Assembly (NCBI RefSeq): GCF_007747215.1 | Contig: NZ_CP036273.1 | Coordinates: forward strand, 7,486,322 to 7,550,321 | DNA: 64,000 bases | Direction: 5' to 3' | From: Urbifossiella limnaea | Lineage (GTDB): Bacteria; Planctomycetota; Planctomycetia; Gemmatales; Gemmataceae | Shown here: piece by piece, positions 46,146 through 54,890 of the stretch | Layout: each line of letters starts with the position of its first letter | How positions within the stretch are numbered: the first letter of the stretch is position 1 | Notes under the pieces: generated by a model | Told to the model about the DNA's origin: nothing | Databases searched by the model: none | Seen by the model: only the letters and a program-made list of their open reading frames with translations | Made by a program: the position numbers and the translations under genes

Positions 46146-46982
46146 GTGACGGAACAGGCCTTCTGCTTCGGCCCGGACGAGTCGCTCGTCGGGGTGACGA
46201 CCGACCCCCTCCCCGACCGCGTGCGGCCCGATGCGCCGGTGGTCCTGTGGCTGAACTCCGGCGTGCTGCACCACGTCGGGCCGTTCGGCTGGTACGCGAC
46301 CCTCGCGCGGCGGCTAGCGGGGCGGGGGATCCGGAGCTTCCGCTTCGACCTCGCGGGGCTCGGCGACAGCGCCCCGCGGAGCGACGCCCAGGAGACCCTC
46401 GACCGGGCCATCCGCGACGTGGCCGGGGCGATGGACCTGCTGGCGCGGGAGCGCGCGGCCCGGCGGTTCGTGCTCGTCGGCCTGTGCTCGGGCGCGATGC
46501 TGGCCCAGCACGTCGCGGCCCGCGACGAGCGGGTGGCCGGCGCCGCGTTCATCGACGGCTACGGGTTCCGCACCCCGGGCTATTACCTCCGCCACTACGG
46601 CAAGCGCCTCCTGAAGTGGCGGTCGTGGGTGAACGCCGCCCGCCGGGTCGTCCGCCCCCGCCCCGCGCCGGCCGGGAACGCCGAAGACCGACGGCTCTTG
46701 TTCGACCAGTACTTCTTTCGGTTCCCCCCGGCGGATCGTGGGAGGGAGTTATTCGCCACGGCGGTCGCCCGCGGCACCCGCTTCCTTTACCTCTACACGG
46801 GCGGGGTGGAGTCGTATTTCAACCACCCGCGGCAGTTCTCCGAGATGTTCGGCCGGCTCACCCCCGGCGGCGACCAGGTTGAGGTCGGGTACATGCCGGC
46901 CGCCGACCACCTCTACTCGCTGCGCGACCAGCGGCTTGCGATGTTCGACCGGGTCGAGAACTGGGTCGAGCGCGTGCGGTGA
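46146..46982 (+). CDS. Alpha/beta hydrolase, exosortase-hydrolase-1-like
   Basis: A 278-residue alpha/beta hydrolase starting at GTG 46146, one base after the previous stop. It shows LWLNSGVLHHVGPFGWY, FDLAGLGDS, and the nucleophile elbow VGLCSGAML, where Cys114 takes the serine position of GxSxG; the adjacent Ser115 is not in the usual place. A C-terminal histidine is available in MPAADHLYS. The elbow recalls exosortase-A-system hydrolase 1 (GLCDA type). As the last-but-one gene of the cluster it could act as an editing or release thioesterase, with Cys as nucleophile. The function is inferred. Confidence 0.78.
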   Translation: MTEQAFCFGPDESLVGVTTDPLPDRVRPDAPVVLWLNSGVLHHVGPFGWYATLARRLAGRGIRSFRFDLAGLGDSAPRSDAQETLDRAIRDVAGAMDLLARERAARRFVLVGLCSGAMLAQHVAARDERVAGAAFIDGYGFRTPGYYLRHYGKRLLKWRSWVNAARRVVRPRPAPAGNAEDRRLLFDQYFFRFPPADRGRELFATAVARGTRFLYLYTGGVESYFNHPRQFSEMFGRLTPGGDQVEVGYMPAADHLYSLRDQRLAMFDRVENWVERVR

Positions 46983-47069
46983 CCCGGCTCGCCGGACGGT
47001 GTTGCGCGGCGTTGACAGTCCCACTGAGTGTGTCACCATCCCCGATTCCGCAAGCGAAGGCGACTGCGC

Positions 47070-48074
47070 ATGAGCCAGACCATCGTCGAAAGCGCCCCCG
47101 AGACGGGCCTGCCGACCCGCAGTGCTGCGGGCCGGGTCATCACCGTGGCGTCGGGTGAGACGGTGTCGATGAGCTCGACGCGCTCGTACCAGTTCCGGCA
47201 CACCCTGGGGCACGCCCCGATCATGAGCCTCACGGCCGTCCGCGACATCACGAAGCGGTTGCTGGACGAGCGGCGGTTCGATCAGATCATGTTCGACGCT
47301 GGCATCGAGGGGTGGGGTCCGAAGCGGGCCGACGCGGGCAGTGGGCCCGCGATCCTGGACGCGCTCGACCAGTACGGGTCCCGGCGCGGGTGGCTGCGAC
47401 TGACCCGGGTCGATGACGTGGCCCCGGAGTTGGGCGGCGTCGTCGAAAAGTTCTACCAGGACCTGTCCGAACTTTCTCAGTGCGACATCCCGCGGGAAGT
47501 GGTCAAGACGTTTGTCACGCTGTTCGTTTCGTCCCCGGGCGTGGTCACGCCGTATCACATCGACCACACGTGGAATTATCTGCTACAGATCCAGGGGCAC
47601 AAGACGGTGCATCTGTTCGACCCCGCGGACCCGCGGGTGCTGGCCCAGGCCGAGAAGGAAGACTTCTACGCCGTGGGCACCATGCCCGCGCGGCACGACG
47701 GGGTGTCGGGCATCGCGTACGACCTGGAACCTGGCGACGGCGTCCACCACCCGATCAACGCGCCGCACTGGGTCCAGAACGGGTCTGAGGTGTCGGTCTC
47801 GCTATCGCTCGGCTTGTGCCTCCGCCAGGCGACCCGGGACGCCCACGTTCACCAGGTGAACTACGTGCTCCGGCGGTTCGGCTTCGCCCCTCCGCTGCCG
47901 CGCGAACACGCCTGGCGGGACGGCACGAAGGCGGCGTTCATCCGGCTAATATCCCGGCGGACGCCGAAGACGTTCGACAACGTACTGCGGTCGGGCGCGT
48001 ATCGCCTCGTCCGCGTACTGAAGAAACTCGGCATGGAGCGGAACACGACCGTGAAGAAGGTCGAGGTGACGTGA
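47070..48074 (+). CDS. Cupin/JmjC-like Fe(II) oxygenase
   Basis: A 334-residue protein with a cupin-8/JmjC-like fold. The iron-binding HxD is in TPYHIDHTWNYLLQIQGH (His163, Asp165) and the distal histidine in INAPHWVQNG (His233). The strand LQIQGHKTVHLFDP is typical of 2-oxoglutarate-dependent hydroxylases of this family. The ATG at 47070 is the best start; an upstream in-frame ATG adds only 14 residues. It follows the hydrolase by 87 nt and is the last gene before a long gene-free stretch, so it may hydroxylate the NRPS-PKS product or a carrier-bound residue. Independent function cannot be excluded. Confidence 0.75.
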   Translation: MSQTIVESAPETGLPTRSAAGRVITVASGETVSMSSTRSYQFRHTLGHAPIMSLTAVRDITKRLLDERRFDQIMFDAGIEGWGPKRADAGSGPAILDALDQYGSRRGWLRLTRVDDVAPELGGVVEKFYQDLSELSQCDIPREVVKTFVTLFVSSPGVVTPYHIDHTWNYLLQIQGHKTVHLFDPADPRVLAQAEKEDFYAVGTMPARHDGVSGIAYDLEPGDGVHHPINAPHWVQNGSEVSVSLSLGLCLRQATRDAHVHQVNYVLRRFGFAPPLPREHAWRDGTKAAFIRLISRRTPKTFDNVLRSGAYRLVRVLKKLGMERNTTVKKVEVT

Positions 48075-48962
48075 GATCGGCAACCGGACGGCGCGGGACC
48101 GGTACCCAACTCGCTAGGGTCAACGGTTCCGCCGCAGCCCCGGGCGAGACGGTCGGAGTCGCCTGCCCGTGCAGTCGAGCGGAACTGCCAACCGTGCCGA
48201 GAACGGTCAGCCGCAAAGGTGGTGAGTTCGGGGCAATTCCGTTTAGTCGTTTCGATCGCAAGCGACTGTCATAATTGATTTTACGACGGCGCGTTGAGTG
48301 GTTTGTGATCCTCCACATTACCCGGAGGAATCCACCGTTGATTCTGTGCTACACAGAATCTTCCTGTCATTGCGGAACTCTTGGTCCCGACCGCTCGTCT
48401 CAATCGCTCGGGCAGAAAAAATTCGCCGATCCGTGATGTCAAGGGAGTGTGCGCGAAATGCGTCACCCTTGCAGACCGGTTAGCCGGAAGAATCGATAAA
48501 AATGCTAAAACGCGAATAAATTGTCTTGCGACGGCCTGGAGACACCATTAGCTTGAACAATGTTCTCGGCCGATGTCACTCTGAATGACAGTCGAATGCC
48601 GGTGTACTAGCGGATCGGACGTGCTCGCGGATTCGTCCCGCCTGCTCCGGAGTGCACCCAGGCGTCTCTCGACGGTGTCGTGAACCGAGCCGAAGCCCGC
48701 GATAGATTATTCGCCCTCGACATGCTGGTAATGTCGCTTTACTCTATATGCTGGAGGTTGTGTGTTTCGAGCTCGGCCGACCCCGGCAATCGCCGCAGCG
48801 GCCATGCCGGCGTGACGCTCCGTTATTCCTGAGCTTTGACTGCTCATTCCCGACCGGCCGCCCTCTCTCCTACCGCGGCCACCCTCCGACGGCGCGTGCC
48901 GACGGAACCGCCCAGTTCCGTGTGCCAAAGGCACGGATCGCTGACTGAAGGATCGCCCAACC
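48075..48962. other. Long gene-free stretch before the ECF sigma gene
   Basis: About 890 nt without a convincing gene, the longest in the window, with AT-rich patches near 48260-48440 and 48490-48570. It holds a perfect inverted repeat (48340-48360) and a short hairpin CGACAT-ATGTCG at 48718-48736. Open frames of 60-150 codons here have no domain or ribosome binding site. It probably contains the promoter region of the sigma factor gene; an unannotated small RNA is possible. Confidence 0.5.
48340..48360. promoter_or_regulatory. Perfect inverted repeat, possible operator or hairpin
   Basis: GATTCTGTG and CACAGAATC are exact reverse complements separated by CTA. The 21-nt element lies in a non-coding, AT-rich stretch about 600 nt before the ECF sigma gene. 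It could bind a dimeric regulator or form a 9-bp hairpin. It does not fit the spacing of a LexA box. Confidence 0.45.
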
Positions 48963-49604
48963 ATGAGCCCGCATCCTGAAGCCCTACGCGATTTTGAACG
49001 TCAGACCGCGACCCGGGGAGAATGCGCGGCCGCCTGCACCCCTGTCAACTCGAACGTCCTGAGCGTCGAGGAGATCTACCACCGCTACGCCACCCGGGTC
49101 TACTCCCTGGCGATGCGGATGCTCCGGTCGGAGGCCGACGCAGAGGACGTCACCCAGGACGTGCTCCTTCAGGTCATCCGCCGGCTCGACACGTTCCGCG
49201 GCGACTCGACGTTCGACACCTGGCTGTACCGGGTGACGGTCAACGCCGTCCTGGTCCTCCGGCGGAAGCGGGCGTCCGCCCGCGAGCGGCAGTTCGGTGA
49301 GGACGCCAGCGAGACTGGTCACGCCGAGACCGGCCGCCGCGGCCGCCCGACCGCCCGGCCCGAGGCCGAGGCCCTCGACCGGGAACGCTGCCGGCGGGTC
49401 GAGGCGGCCATCGACCAGCTGCCCGACGGCTACCGCGACCCGTTCATCCTCTCCGATGTTCAGCAGTTGTCGAACGCCGAGATCGGCGACATCCTCGGGC
49501 TGAGCATCCCGGCGGTGAAGAGCCGGCTGCACCGAGCACGGCTGATGCTCCGTGACGCCCTGCAGGACTACTTCGAGGAGCGGCGCACGCTCGGCGCTCA
49601 GTAG
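48963..49604 (+). CDS. ECF-family RNA polymerase sigma factor
   Basis: A 213-residue sigma-70 factor with only regions 2 and 4. Region 2 spans about 35-105 (VEEIYHRYATRVYSLAMRML, AEDVTQDVLLQVIRRLDTF and FDTWLYRVTVNAVL), and region 4 about 148-205 (AIDQLPDGYRDPFILSDVQQ, then LSNAEIGDILGLSIPAVKSR and LHRARLMLRDAL). A charged linker joins them. No extra C-terminal domain is present. It is followed by the sugar transferase and then a zf-HC2 gene, so it is a candidate regulator of the polysaccharide genes with a zf-HC2 protein as its partner. No cognate promoter motif could be derived. Confidence 0.93.
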   Translation: MSPHPEALRDFERQTATRGECAAACTPVNSNVLSVEEIYHRYATRVYSLAMRMLRSEADAEDVTQDVLLQVIRRLDTFRGDSTFDTWLYRVTVNAVLVLRRKRASARERQFGEDASETGHAETGRRGRPTARPEAEALDRERCRRVEAAIDQLPDGYRDPFILSDVQQLSNAEIGDILGLSIPAVKSRLHRARLMLRDALQDYFEERRTLGAQ

Positions 49605-49893
49605 CCGTCCGACCCTCCCGCCCAATCTGCCTCGCCCGCCCCACGTGAGTGGGGCGGTTCGCGTTCCCCGATCCCCGGCCGGACCGGCGCGACACCGACC
49701 CGTGCACCCGAACCTCGGTGCCGCCGTCGGTGCGTCCGACGTGTACCCACCCGAACAGGTTGGTTATTCCTCGGAAACTTTTCAGGCCCCGCCGCATCTA
49801 CCTGTTGTTTTGCCACTCCGAAGATGGATTCTCGTTCCCGGCTTCCTCCCGGCCCACCGGAGGAAGGCCGTCGCCCCGTTCCGCGAGTCGCAC

Positions 49894-50781
49894 ATGCGCC
49901 CGTCGAATATCCTGCTCGGGTCACCGCCCGAACCCCAAGGCGCGGCATCCGTCGCGCTCGTGACCGCCCCGGGTCATGCGGCCGAAACGCAGCTCGACAT
50001 GCCGTCCGTGACGGACGACCTCCCGGGCGGGGACGACCATCCCCGGCGGTTCGAACTGAAGGCGGCGGTCGACTTCGTACTGGCGGCGGGCATGTTCGTT
50101 CTGGCGATGCCGTTGATGCTGGCCGCCGCCGCGCTGATCAAACTCACCTCGCGGGGGCCGGCGCTCTACACCCAGAACCGGGTGGGGCTGAACGGCCGCG
50201 AGTTCCGCATCTACAAGCTGCGAACCATGCGGCACAACTGCGAGGCCGTGTCGGGGGTCCGGTGGGCGTCGGCCGGCGATCCGCGGATCACCCGGGTCGG
50301 AGCCTTCCTCCGGGATACGCACCTGGACGAGCTGCCGCAGTTGTGGAACGTCCTGCGGGGGGACATGGCCCTCGTCGGGCCGCGACCCGAGCGGCCGGAG
50401 TTCGTCACCCGGCTGGCGGCGGAGATCCCCGGCTACGCGGAGCGACTGACCGTCCGCCCCGGCGTGACCGGCCTGGCTCAGGTCCAACTCCCCGCCGACA
50501 CGTGCCTGGAGAGCGTCCGGTTGAAGCTGGCATACGACGTGCACTACATCGCCCACGCGGGCCTGTGGCTCGACCTCCGACTGATGCTGTGCACCGGTCT
50601 GAAAATGCTCCACGTCCCGTTCGGGGTTTCGAAGCTGATCCTCCGCATCCCCGCCGGTTTGGTGGGCCACGCCCCCGGGGCCGCCGGCGGCACGGAGGCC
50701 CCGGTCCGGCCGCGACCGGCGGCCGGCCGGTGTCAGCCGTCGGCGCCGGTCTGCCGTGTCGTTGCCCGCGCAGGGGGCTGA
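49894..50781 (+). CDS. Initiating sugar-phosphate transferase (bacterial sugar transferase family)
   Basis: A membrane enzyme that transfers a sugar 1-phosphate from UDP-sugar to undecaprenyl phosphate, the first step of the glycan repeat unit. The 295-residue protein is a short form with one membrane helix ([20 protein letters not shown]) and the catalytic domain: [53 protein letters not shown] and [11 protein letters not shown]. The N-terminal part before the helix (about 55 residues) is disordered; the start at ATG 49894 has only a weak ribosome binding site and ATG further in frame is possible. It lies 289 nt after the ECF factor. Confidence 0.92.
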   Translation: MRPSNILLGSPPEPQGAASVALVTAPGHAAETQLDMPSVTDDLPGGDDHPRRFELKAAVDFVLAAGMFVLAMPLMLAAAALIKLTSRGPALYTQNRVGLNGREFRIYKLRTMRHNCEAVSGVRWASAGDPRITRVGAFLRDTHLDELPQLWNVLRGDMALVGPRPERPEFVTRLAAEIPGYAERLTVRPGVTGLAQVQLPADTCLESVRLKLAYDVHYIAHAGLWLDLRLMLCTGLKMLHVPFGVSKLILRIPAGLVGHAPGAAGGTEAPVRPRPAAGRCQPSAPVCRVVARAGG

Positions 50782-50959
50782 ATCCCGGCGGGTGTACCAC
50801 CCCGCCGCCCGGCGTCCCGCGGACTCCTGAGTCGATGGGGTACGGCCGCCCGCACTCCGAGACCTCCCCACACGCCTGTTCATTCGCCCCGGCCGATTGG
50901 AACCGCCCTCAACCGCGAGACGACTTCTCCCGTCGTACCCGGCCGATCGGAGCAACACT

Positions 50960-51337
50960 GTGAACTCGGACGAGCCGCCGACCCCGGCCCCGTATACCGG
51001 CATGCCGTCCGACCCGGGCCGCGGCGCGAGCCCGGAGACGGAGGGCGCGACGGCCGATTGCGAGCGCGTCGTCGGGGCGATGGGGTTCTACCTCACCCAT
51101 GAGTTAACGATCGAGGAGCGCCTGAGCTTGGACTCTCATTTCTCCGGCTGCCCGGCCTGCCGGCGGGCGGCCGAGGAGTACGCCGAGGTGATTCGCCTGG
51201 CACGAACACTACCGCCGCCCGCGCTGCCCCCTGGGGTCGAGCAGAGATTGCGGGAGATGATCACCCACGCCACCCGCGCCCCCAATCGGGAGCCGGATTG
51301 CTCCCTCGACGAGACGGTCGTCGGGCCACTCTGGTAA
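50960..51337 (+). CDS. Soluble zf-HC2 (anti-sigma-like) protein
   Basis: The third member of the zinc-finger family in this window, 125 residues from the GTG at 50960, which follows a CGGAG box. Ligands: Cys in TADCERVVGAMGFYL and the H-x3-C-x2-C motif in DSHFSGCPACRRAAEEY, followed by AEVIRLARTLPPPALP, as in the paralogues. The first 30 residues are Pro/Asp/Gly-rich. No membrane helix. Being about 1.4 kb after the ECF sigma gene, it is the closest candidate for that factor's anti-sigma. The C-terminus ends in DETVVGPLW. Confidence 0.75.
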   Translation: MNSDEPPTPAPYTGMPSDPGRGASPETEGATADCERVVGAMGFYLTHELTIEERLSLDSHFSGCPACRRAAEEYAEVIRLARTLPPPALPPGVEQRLREMITHATRAPNREPDCSLDETVVGPLW

Positions 51338-51404
51338 CGCGTTCCGACCCGCCCGAGCCTACCCCGTCGGCGGCGAGCCGGACCTTTTCCCCTCACTCGG
51401 TACC

Positions 51405-52442
51405 ATGCCCGCCCCGAGCGCACGCGACCCCGCCCTGGTTGCACCGTCCCCGCGCCTCGACCGGTGGCGGCGCTGGACGGTTCGGCTCGCGGCCGCGTAC
51501 CTCGCGGCGGTGACCATCCTGGCGCTGGTCGTCTGGTTCGTGGCCGTCGAGTCGTGGCCCGTCACCCTGTTCCTGTTTGGCCCCCGCTGGGTGGTCGCGC
51601 TGCCGCTCGGGCCACTGGCCCTGCTCGCCGCCGCGGCGCGGTCGGCCCGGTCGGGCCTGATCCTCCTGGCCGCCGCGGGCGTGGCGGCCGGTCCACTCCT
51701 CGGCGGGCGGGTCGCCGTGCCCACCCCGGCGGGCGGGGCGGGCGGGGCGTTCGCCCTGCGCGTGATGACGTGGAACACGGCCGGCAGCGGTGCGGGCAAC
51801 CCCGCGTTCCAGGATTACGTCGAGGTCGTCGGGCCGGACCTGATCCTCCTCCAGGAGTCACCGCCGCTCGAGCCCGGCGACGCGCCGCCCGGCTGGGCGG
51901 TGGTGGACGCGGGGCCGGGCGCGGTCGTCCTGAGCCGGCTGCCGGCGGTGGCCGCCGGGCGGGTGACGGAGGCCGACTTCGGGGCGCCCGGCGGCTGCGC
52001 CCGGGTGCAGGTCCAGACGCCGGTCGGCCCGATCGTGGTGGTGAGCGTCCACCTCCCGACGCCGCGGCCGGGGATCGAGGGCGTGATGGGCCGCAAGCCG
52101 GGGGGGCTGGCGGAGTTGGAGGAGTTGACGCGGGTCCGCGACCGGGCGTCGGCGCTGGTCGCCGACTGGGTCGGCCCGCCGACCGACGGGGCGATTGTCG
52201 CCGGGGACTTCAACACTCCGGTCGAGAGCACGGTGTACCGCCGCAACTGGTCGGGGTTCCGGAACGCATTCTCGACGGCCGGCACCGGGTGGGGGACGAC
52301 GAAGCAGACGCGCTGGTTCGGAACCCGGATCGACCACGTGCTGTACGCCCCGCCCTGGGTCTGCCGGGGCGTCCGGACGGGGCCGTCGCTGGGCTCCGAC
52401 CACCTCCCGGTCGTCGCCGACCTGGCATTCCAGCCCGAGTAG
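51405..52442 (+). CDS. Endonuclease/exonuclease/phosphatase-family membrane protein
   Basis: A 345-residue protein with about three N-terminal helices (residues 27-105, e.g. TVRLAAAYLAAVTILALVVW) and a C-terminal EEP-superfamily domain facing the outside. The metal-dependent hydrolase signatures are present: MTWNTAGSGAGNP, DLILLQESPP, VVSVHLPTPR, AGDFNTPVES, RIDHVLYAP and GSDHLPVVADL with the closing Asp-His pair. Substrate could be nucleic acid, a phosphodiester or a phospholipid; the family does not tell. It stands between the zf-HC2 gene and glmS without overlap. Confidence 0.85.
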   Translation: MPAPSARDPALVAPSPRLDRWRRWTVRLAAAYLAAVTILALVVWFVAVESWPVTLFLFGPRWVVALPLGPLALLAAAARSARSGLILLAAAGVAAGPLLGGRVAVPTPAGGAGGAFALRVMTWNTAGSGAGNPAFQDYVEVVGPDLILLQESPPLEPGDAPPGWAVVDAGPGAVVLSRLPAVAAGRVTEADFGAPGGCARVQVQTPVGPIVVVSVHLPTPRPGIEGVMGRKPGGLAELEELTRVRDRASALVADWVGPPTDGAIVAGDFNTPVESTVYRRNWSGFRNAFSTAGTGWGTTKQTRWFGTRIDHVLYAPPWVCRGVRTGPSLGSDHLPVVADLAFQPE

Positions 52443-52756
52443 CCCCGCGCCCGCGGGTCATTCCCGCCGCACAAAAACCTCCCCGCCGGGCGAATCGATT
52501 CGCCTACCCGTGCATCAAACGCCCCGTGTTTCATCCGCAGAACTCGACTCGGTCGCCCGGACGCGAGGTCGTAGGCGTGCTACAACCCGCGCGGCGATTC
52601 GCGGTCCGTAGTCGTGTCCTCTCCCGCCAGCCGAACCACCAGTCCCAGTCGTCGGGTTAACCGCCCGGGGTGTGCTCCCCTACCAGCCCCGCCACGGCCG
52701 ACGGGGCGGGGGTGCCGAGTCATCCGCCGAGTCAAACGGACACGAGGGCGCAGACG
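52443..52756. other. Intergenic region upstream of glmS
   Basis: About 310 nt without a gene. The open frame leading into glmS continues upstream but lacks any domain before MCGIVGYAG. No glmS ribozyme core was recognised. A GAGGG stretch 8-12 nt before the ATG may serve as ribosome binding site. Confidence 0.4.
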
Positions 52757-54586
52757 ATGTGTGGAATCGTGGGCTACGCGGGGGGGCGTGAAGCGGAGCC
52801 GATCCTCGTCGGCGGCCTCCGTCGGCTGGAGTACCGGGGGTACGACAGCGCCGGCCTCGCCACCATCACCGGCCCCGGAGACGTCCACCTCCGCCGGCGG
52901 TCCGGGCGGCTCGCGACGCTGGTCGATCACCTCCGCGAGCGGCCCGCCCCCGGGTGCGTCGGGATCAGCCACACCCGGTGGGCCACCCACGGCCCGGCGA
53001 CGGACGCCAACGCCCACCCGCACCTCAGCAGTTGCGGCCGGGTCGCGGTCGTCCACAACGGGGTGATCGAGAACTACGACTCGCTGAAGCGACACCTCCA
53101 GGCCGACGGGGTGGAGTTCCACAGCGACACCGACACCGAGGTGATCGCTCACCTCCTCGGCCGGCACTTCGACGGCGACCTCCTGGAGGCCGTCCGCCGC
53201 ACCCTGCCGCTCCTGAAGGGGACCTACGGCCTGGCGGCCGTGAGCCCGGATGACCCGCAGACGGTGGTCGGCGCGCGGCTCGGCAGCCCGCTGGTGCTCG
53301 GCGTCGGGGCCGGAGAGCACTTCCTCGCCAGCGACCCGGGGGCGCTGGTCGGGTACACGTCGGACGTGGTCTACCTCCAGGACCACCAAATGTGCCGGAT
53401 CACCGCCGACGACTGGGACATCTTCGACCGCGAGCTGTCGAAGGTGACGGCCAGCGTCCACCAGGTCGAGTGGGCGGAGGAGGACGCGGGCAAGGGCGAC
53501 TTCGAGCACCACATGCTCAAGGAGATCCACGAGCAGCCGGAGACGCTGGCGAACACCATGCGGGGCCGGCTGTCCGACGCCGACGCGAGCGCCCACTTCG
53601 GCGGGCTGAACGTGGACCCGCAGCAGCTCCGCCGCGCGAAGCGAATAATTCTCACAGCCTGCGGCACCAGCTACCACGCGGCTCAGGTCGGCGAGTACCT
53701 GATCGAGGAGTTCGCGCAGGTGCCGGTGGAGGTGGAGTACGCCAGCGAGTTCCGCTACCGCAACCCGCCGATCGACCACGACACCATCGTCATCGCCATC
53801 AGCCAGTCCGGGGAGACGGCCGACACCCTGGCCGCGGTCCGGGAGAGCAAGCGGAAGGGGCACATGACGCTGGCGATCTGCAACGTGGTCGGCAGCAGCA
53901 TCGCCCGCGAGTCCGACGGGGGGATGTACCTGCACGCCGGCCCCGAGATCGGTGTGGCCAGCACCAAGGCGTTCACCAGCCAGGTGCTCACGCTCGCCAT
54001 GTTCGCGCTGCACCTGGGCCGGCTGCGGAACATGTCGGCGCTCCAGGGCGCGCGGATGATCGCCGAGATGCGGGCGCTGCCGGACCACGTCCGGGAGGCG
54101 CTGGGGTGCGACGCCGACGCCCGGCGGATCGCCGAAAAGTACGCCCACTGCACGAGCTTCCTGTACCTCGGCCGGCAGTACCTGTACCCGGTCGCCCTGG
54201 AGGGGGCGCTGAAGCTGAAAGAGATCAGCTACGCCCACGCCGAGGGGTACCCGGCGGCCGAGATGAAGCACGGCCCGATCGCTCTGGTCGACGCCAACAC
54301 CCCGAGCGTGTTCCTGGCGCTGAAGGGGGCGATTCACGAGAAGGCGATGAGCAACCTGGAGGAGGTGAAGGCCCGCCGCGGCCCGGTGATCGCCGTGGCG
54401 ACCGCGGGGGACGACGTGGTCGCCCGCAAGGCCGACGAGGTGCTCTACGTCCCGGACGTGCCGGACTACCTGCAGCCGCTGGTGGCGGTGATCCCGCTGC
54501 AGCTGCTGGCGTACCACGTGGCCCGCCTCCGCGGCTGCGACGTGGACAAGCCCCGGAACCTGGCCAAGAGCGTGACGGTGGAGTGA
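52757..54586 (+). CDS. glmS: Glutamine-fructose-6-phosphate aminotransferase
   Basis: The enzyme that makes glucosamine-6-phosphate from fructose-6-phosphate and glutamine, the entry to UDP-GlcNAc for peptidoglycan, lipids and exopolysaccharide. It is 609 residues, the usual length. The mature N-terminus is the nucleophile Cys2 (MCGIVGYAGG). The glutaminase domain covers about 2-235, with RLEYRGYDSAG, GISHTRWATHG and VVHNGVIENY. Two SIS domains follow, with TACGTSYHAA, AISQSGETADTLAAV, and the C-terminal LEGALKLKEISYAHAEGY and EMKHGPIAL. The last residues NLAKSVTVE are the conserved end. It can feed the glycan pathway in this region. Confidence 0.97.
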   Translation: MCGIVGYAGGREAEPILVGGLRRLEYRGYDSAGLATITGPGDVHLRRRSGRLATLVDHLRERPAPGCVGISHTRWATHGPATDANAHPHLSSCGRVAVVHNGVIENYDSLKRHLQADGVEFHSDTDTEVIAHLLGRHFDGDLLEAVRRTLPLLKGTYGLAAVSPDDPQTVVGARLGSPLVLGVGAGEHFLASDPGALVGYTSDVVYLQDHQMCRITADDWDIFDRELSKVTASVHQVEWAEEDAGKGDFEHHMLKEIHEQPETLANTMRGRLSDADASAHFGGLNVDPQQLRRAKRIILTACGTSYHAAQVGEYLIEEFAQVPVEVEYASEFRYRNPPIDHDTIVIAISQSGETADTLAAVRESKRKGHMTLAICNVVGSSIARESDGGMYLHAGPEIGVASTKAFTSQVLTLAMFALHLGRLRNMSALQGARMIAEMRALPDHVREALGCDADARRIAEKYAHCTSFLYLGRQYLYPVALEGALKLKEISYAHAEGYPAAEMKHGPIALVDANTPSVFLALKGAIHEKAMSNLEEVKARRGPVIAVATAGDDVVARKADEVLYVPDVPDYLQPLVAVIPLQLLAYHVARLRGCDVDKPRNLAKSVTVE

Positions 54587-54890
54587 ACTGGCGGGCCACT
54601 GAGCGTGTTCACAGAGTGAACGAACTGATCGCTTTGTGCCTGCTACCGGCGGGCCGGGTTCATGGGCTCGCAACTGGCCAACGCCTGAAGCCGTACCGCG
54701 CGTGCCACCGGGGCACCCGGGCCGCGGGTTCTGCCCGGAGCCCGCGGTCGGGGGCGCCGAAACTTCCGCGGCCGGCCTGCATCTAATGCCCGCTTTATTT
54801 CCGGAGTCGGTGGTCGCGGGACGAGTCCGCACCGACCGCGGGGCCGGCGTTCGTTGGTCGCACGGGTCGGGACGACTCGGGAGGGGTCCA
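54587..54890. other. Intergenic region between glmS and the DUF4954 gene
   Basis: About 300 nt. An in-frame extension of the next gene covers much of it but is Pro/Gly/Arg-rich without domain, so it is treated as non-coding. A GGGAGGGG ribosome binding site at its end decides the GTG start at 54891. No terminator recognised. Confidence 0.4.

Noticed and set aside
48340-48360. Inverted repeat considered as a LexA/SOS box
   Set aside because: CTGT and ACAG are only 5 nt apart rather than the spacing of the E. coli box, and no SOS gene is adjacent.
48748-48948. 66-codon open frame before the ECF sigma gene
   Set aside because: No ribosome binding site, no domain or signal peptide, and Arg/Pro-rich composition.
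52443-52756. Possible glmS ribozyme in the leader of glmS
   Set aside because: No recognisable catalytic core or the expected pairing was seen by eye; only the gene order suggested looking.
54636-54890. Longer N-terminus for the DUF4954 protein
   Set aside because: The extension lacks any family similarity by eye, and a strong ribosome binding site precedes the GTG at 54891.
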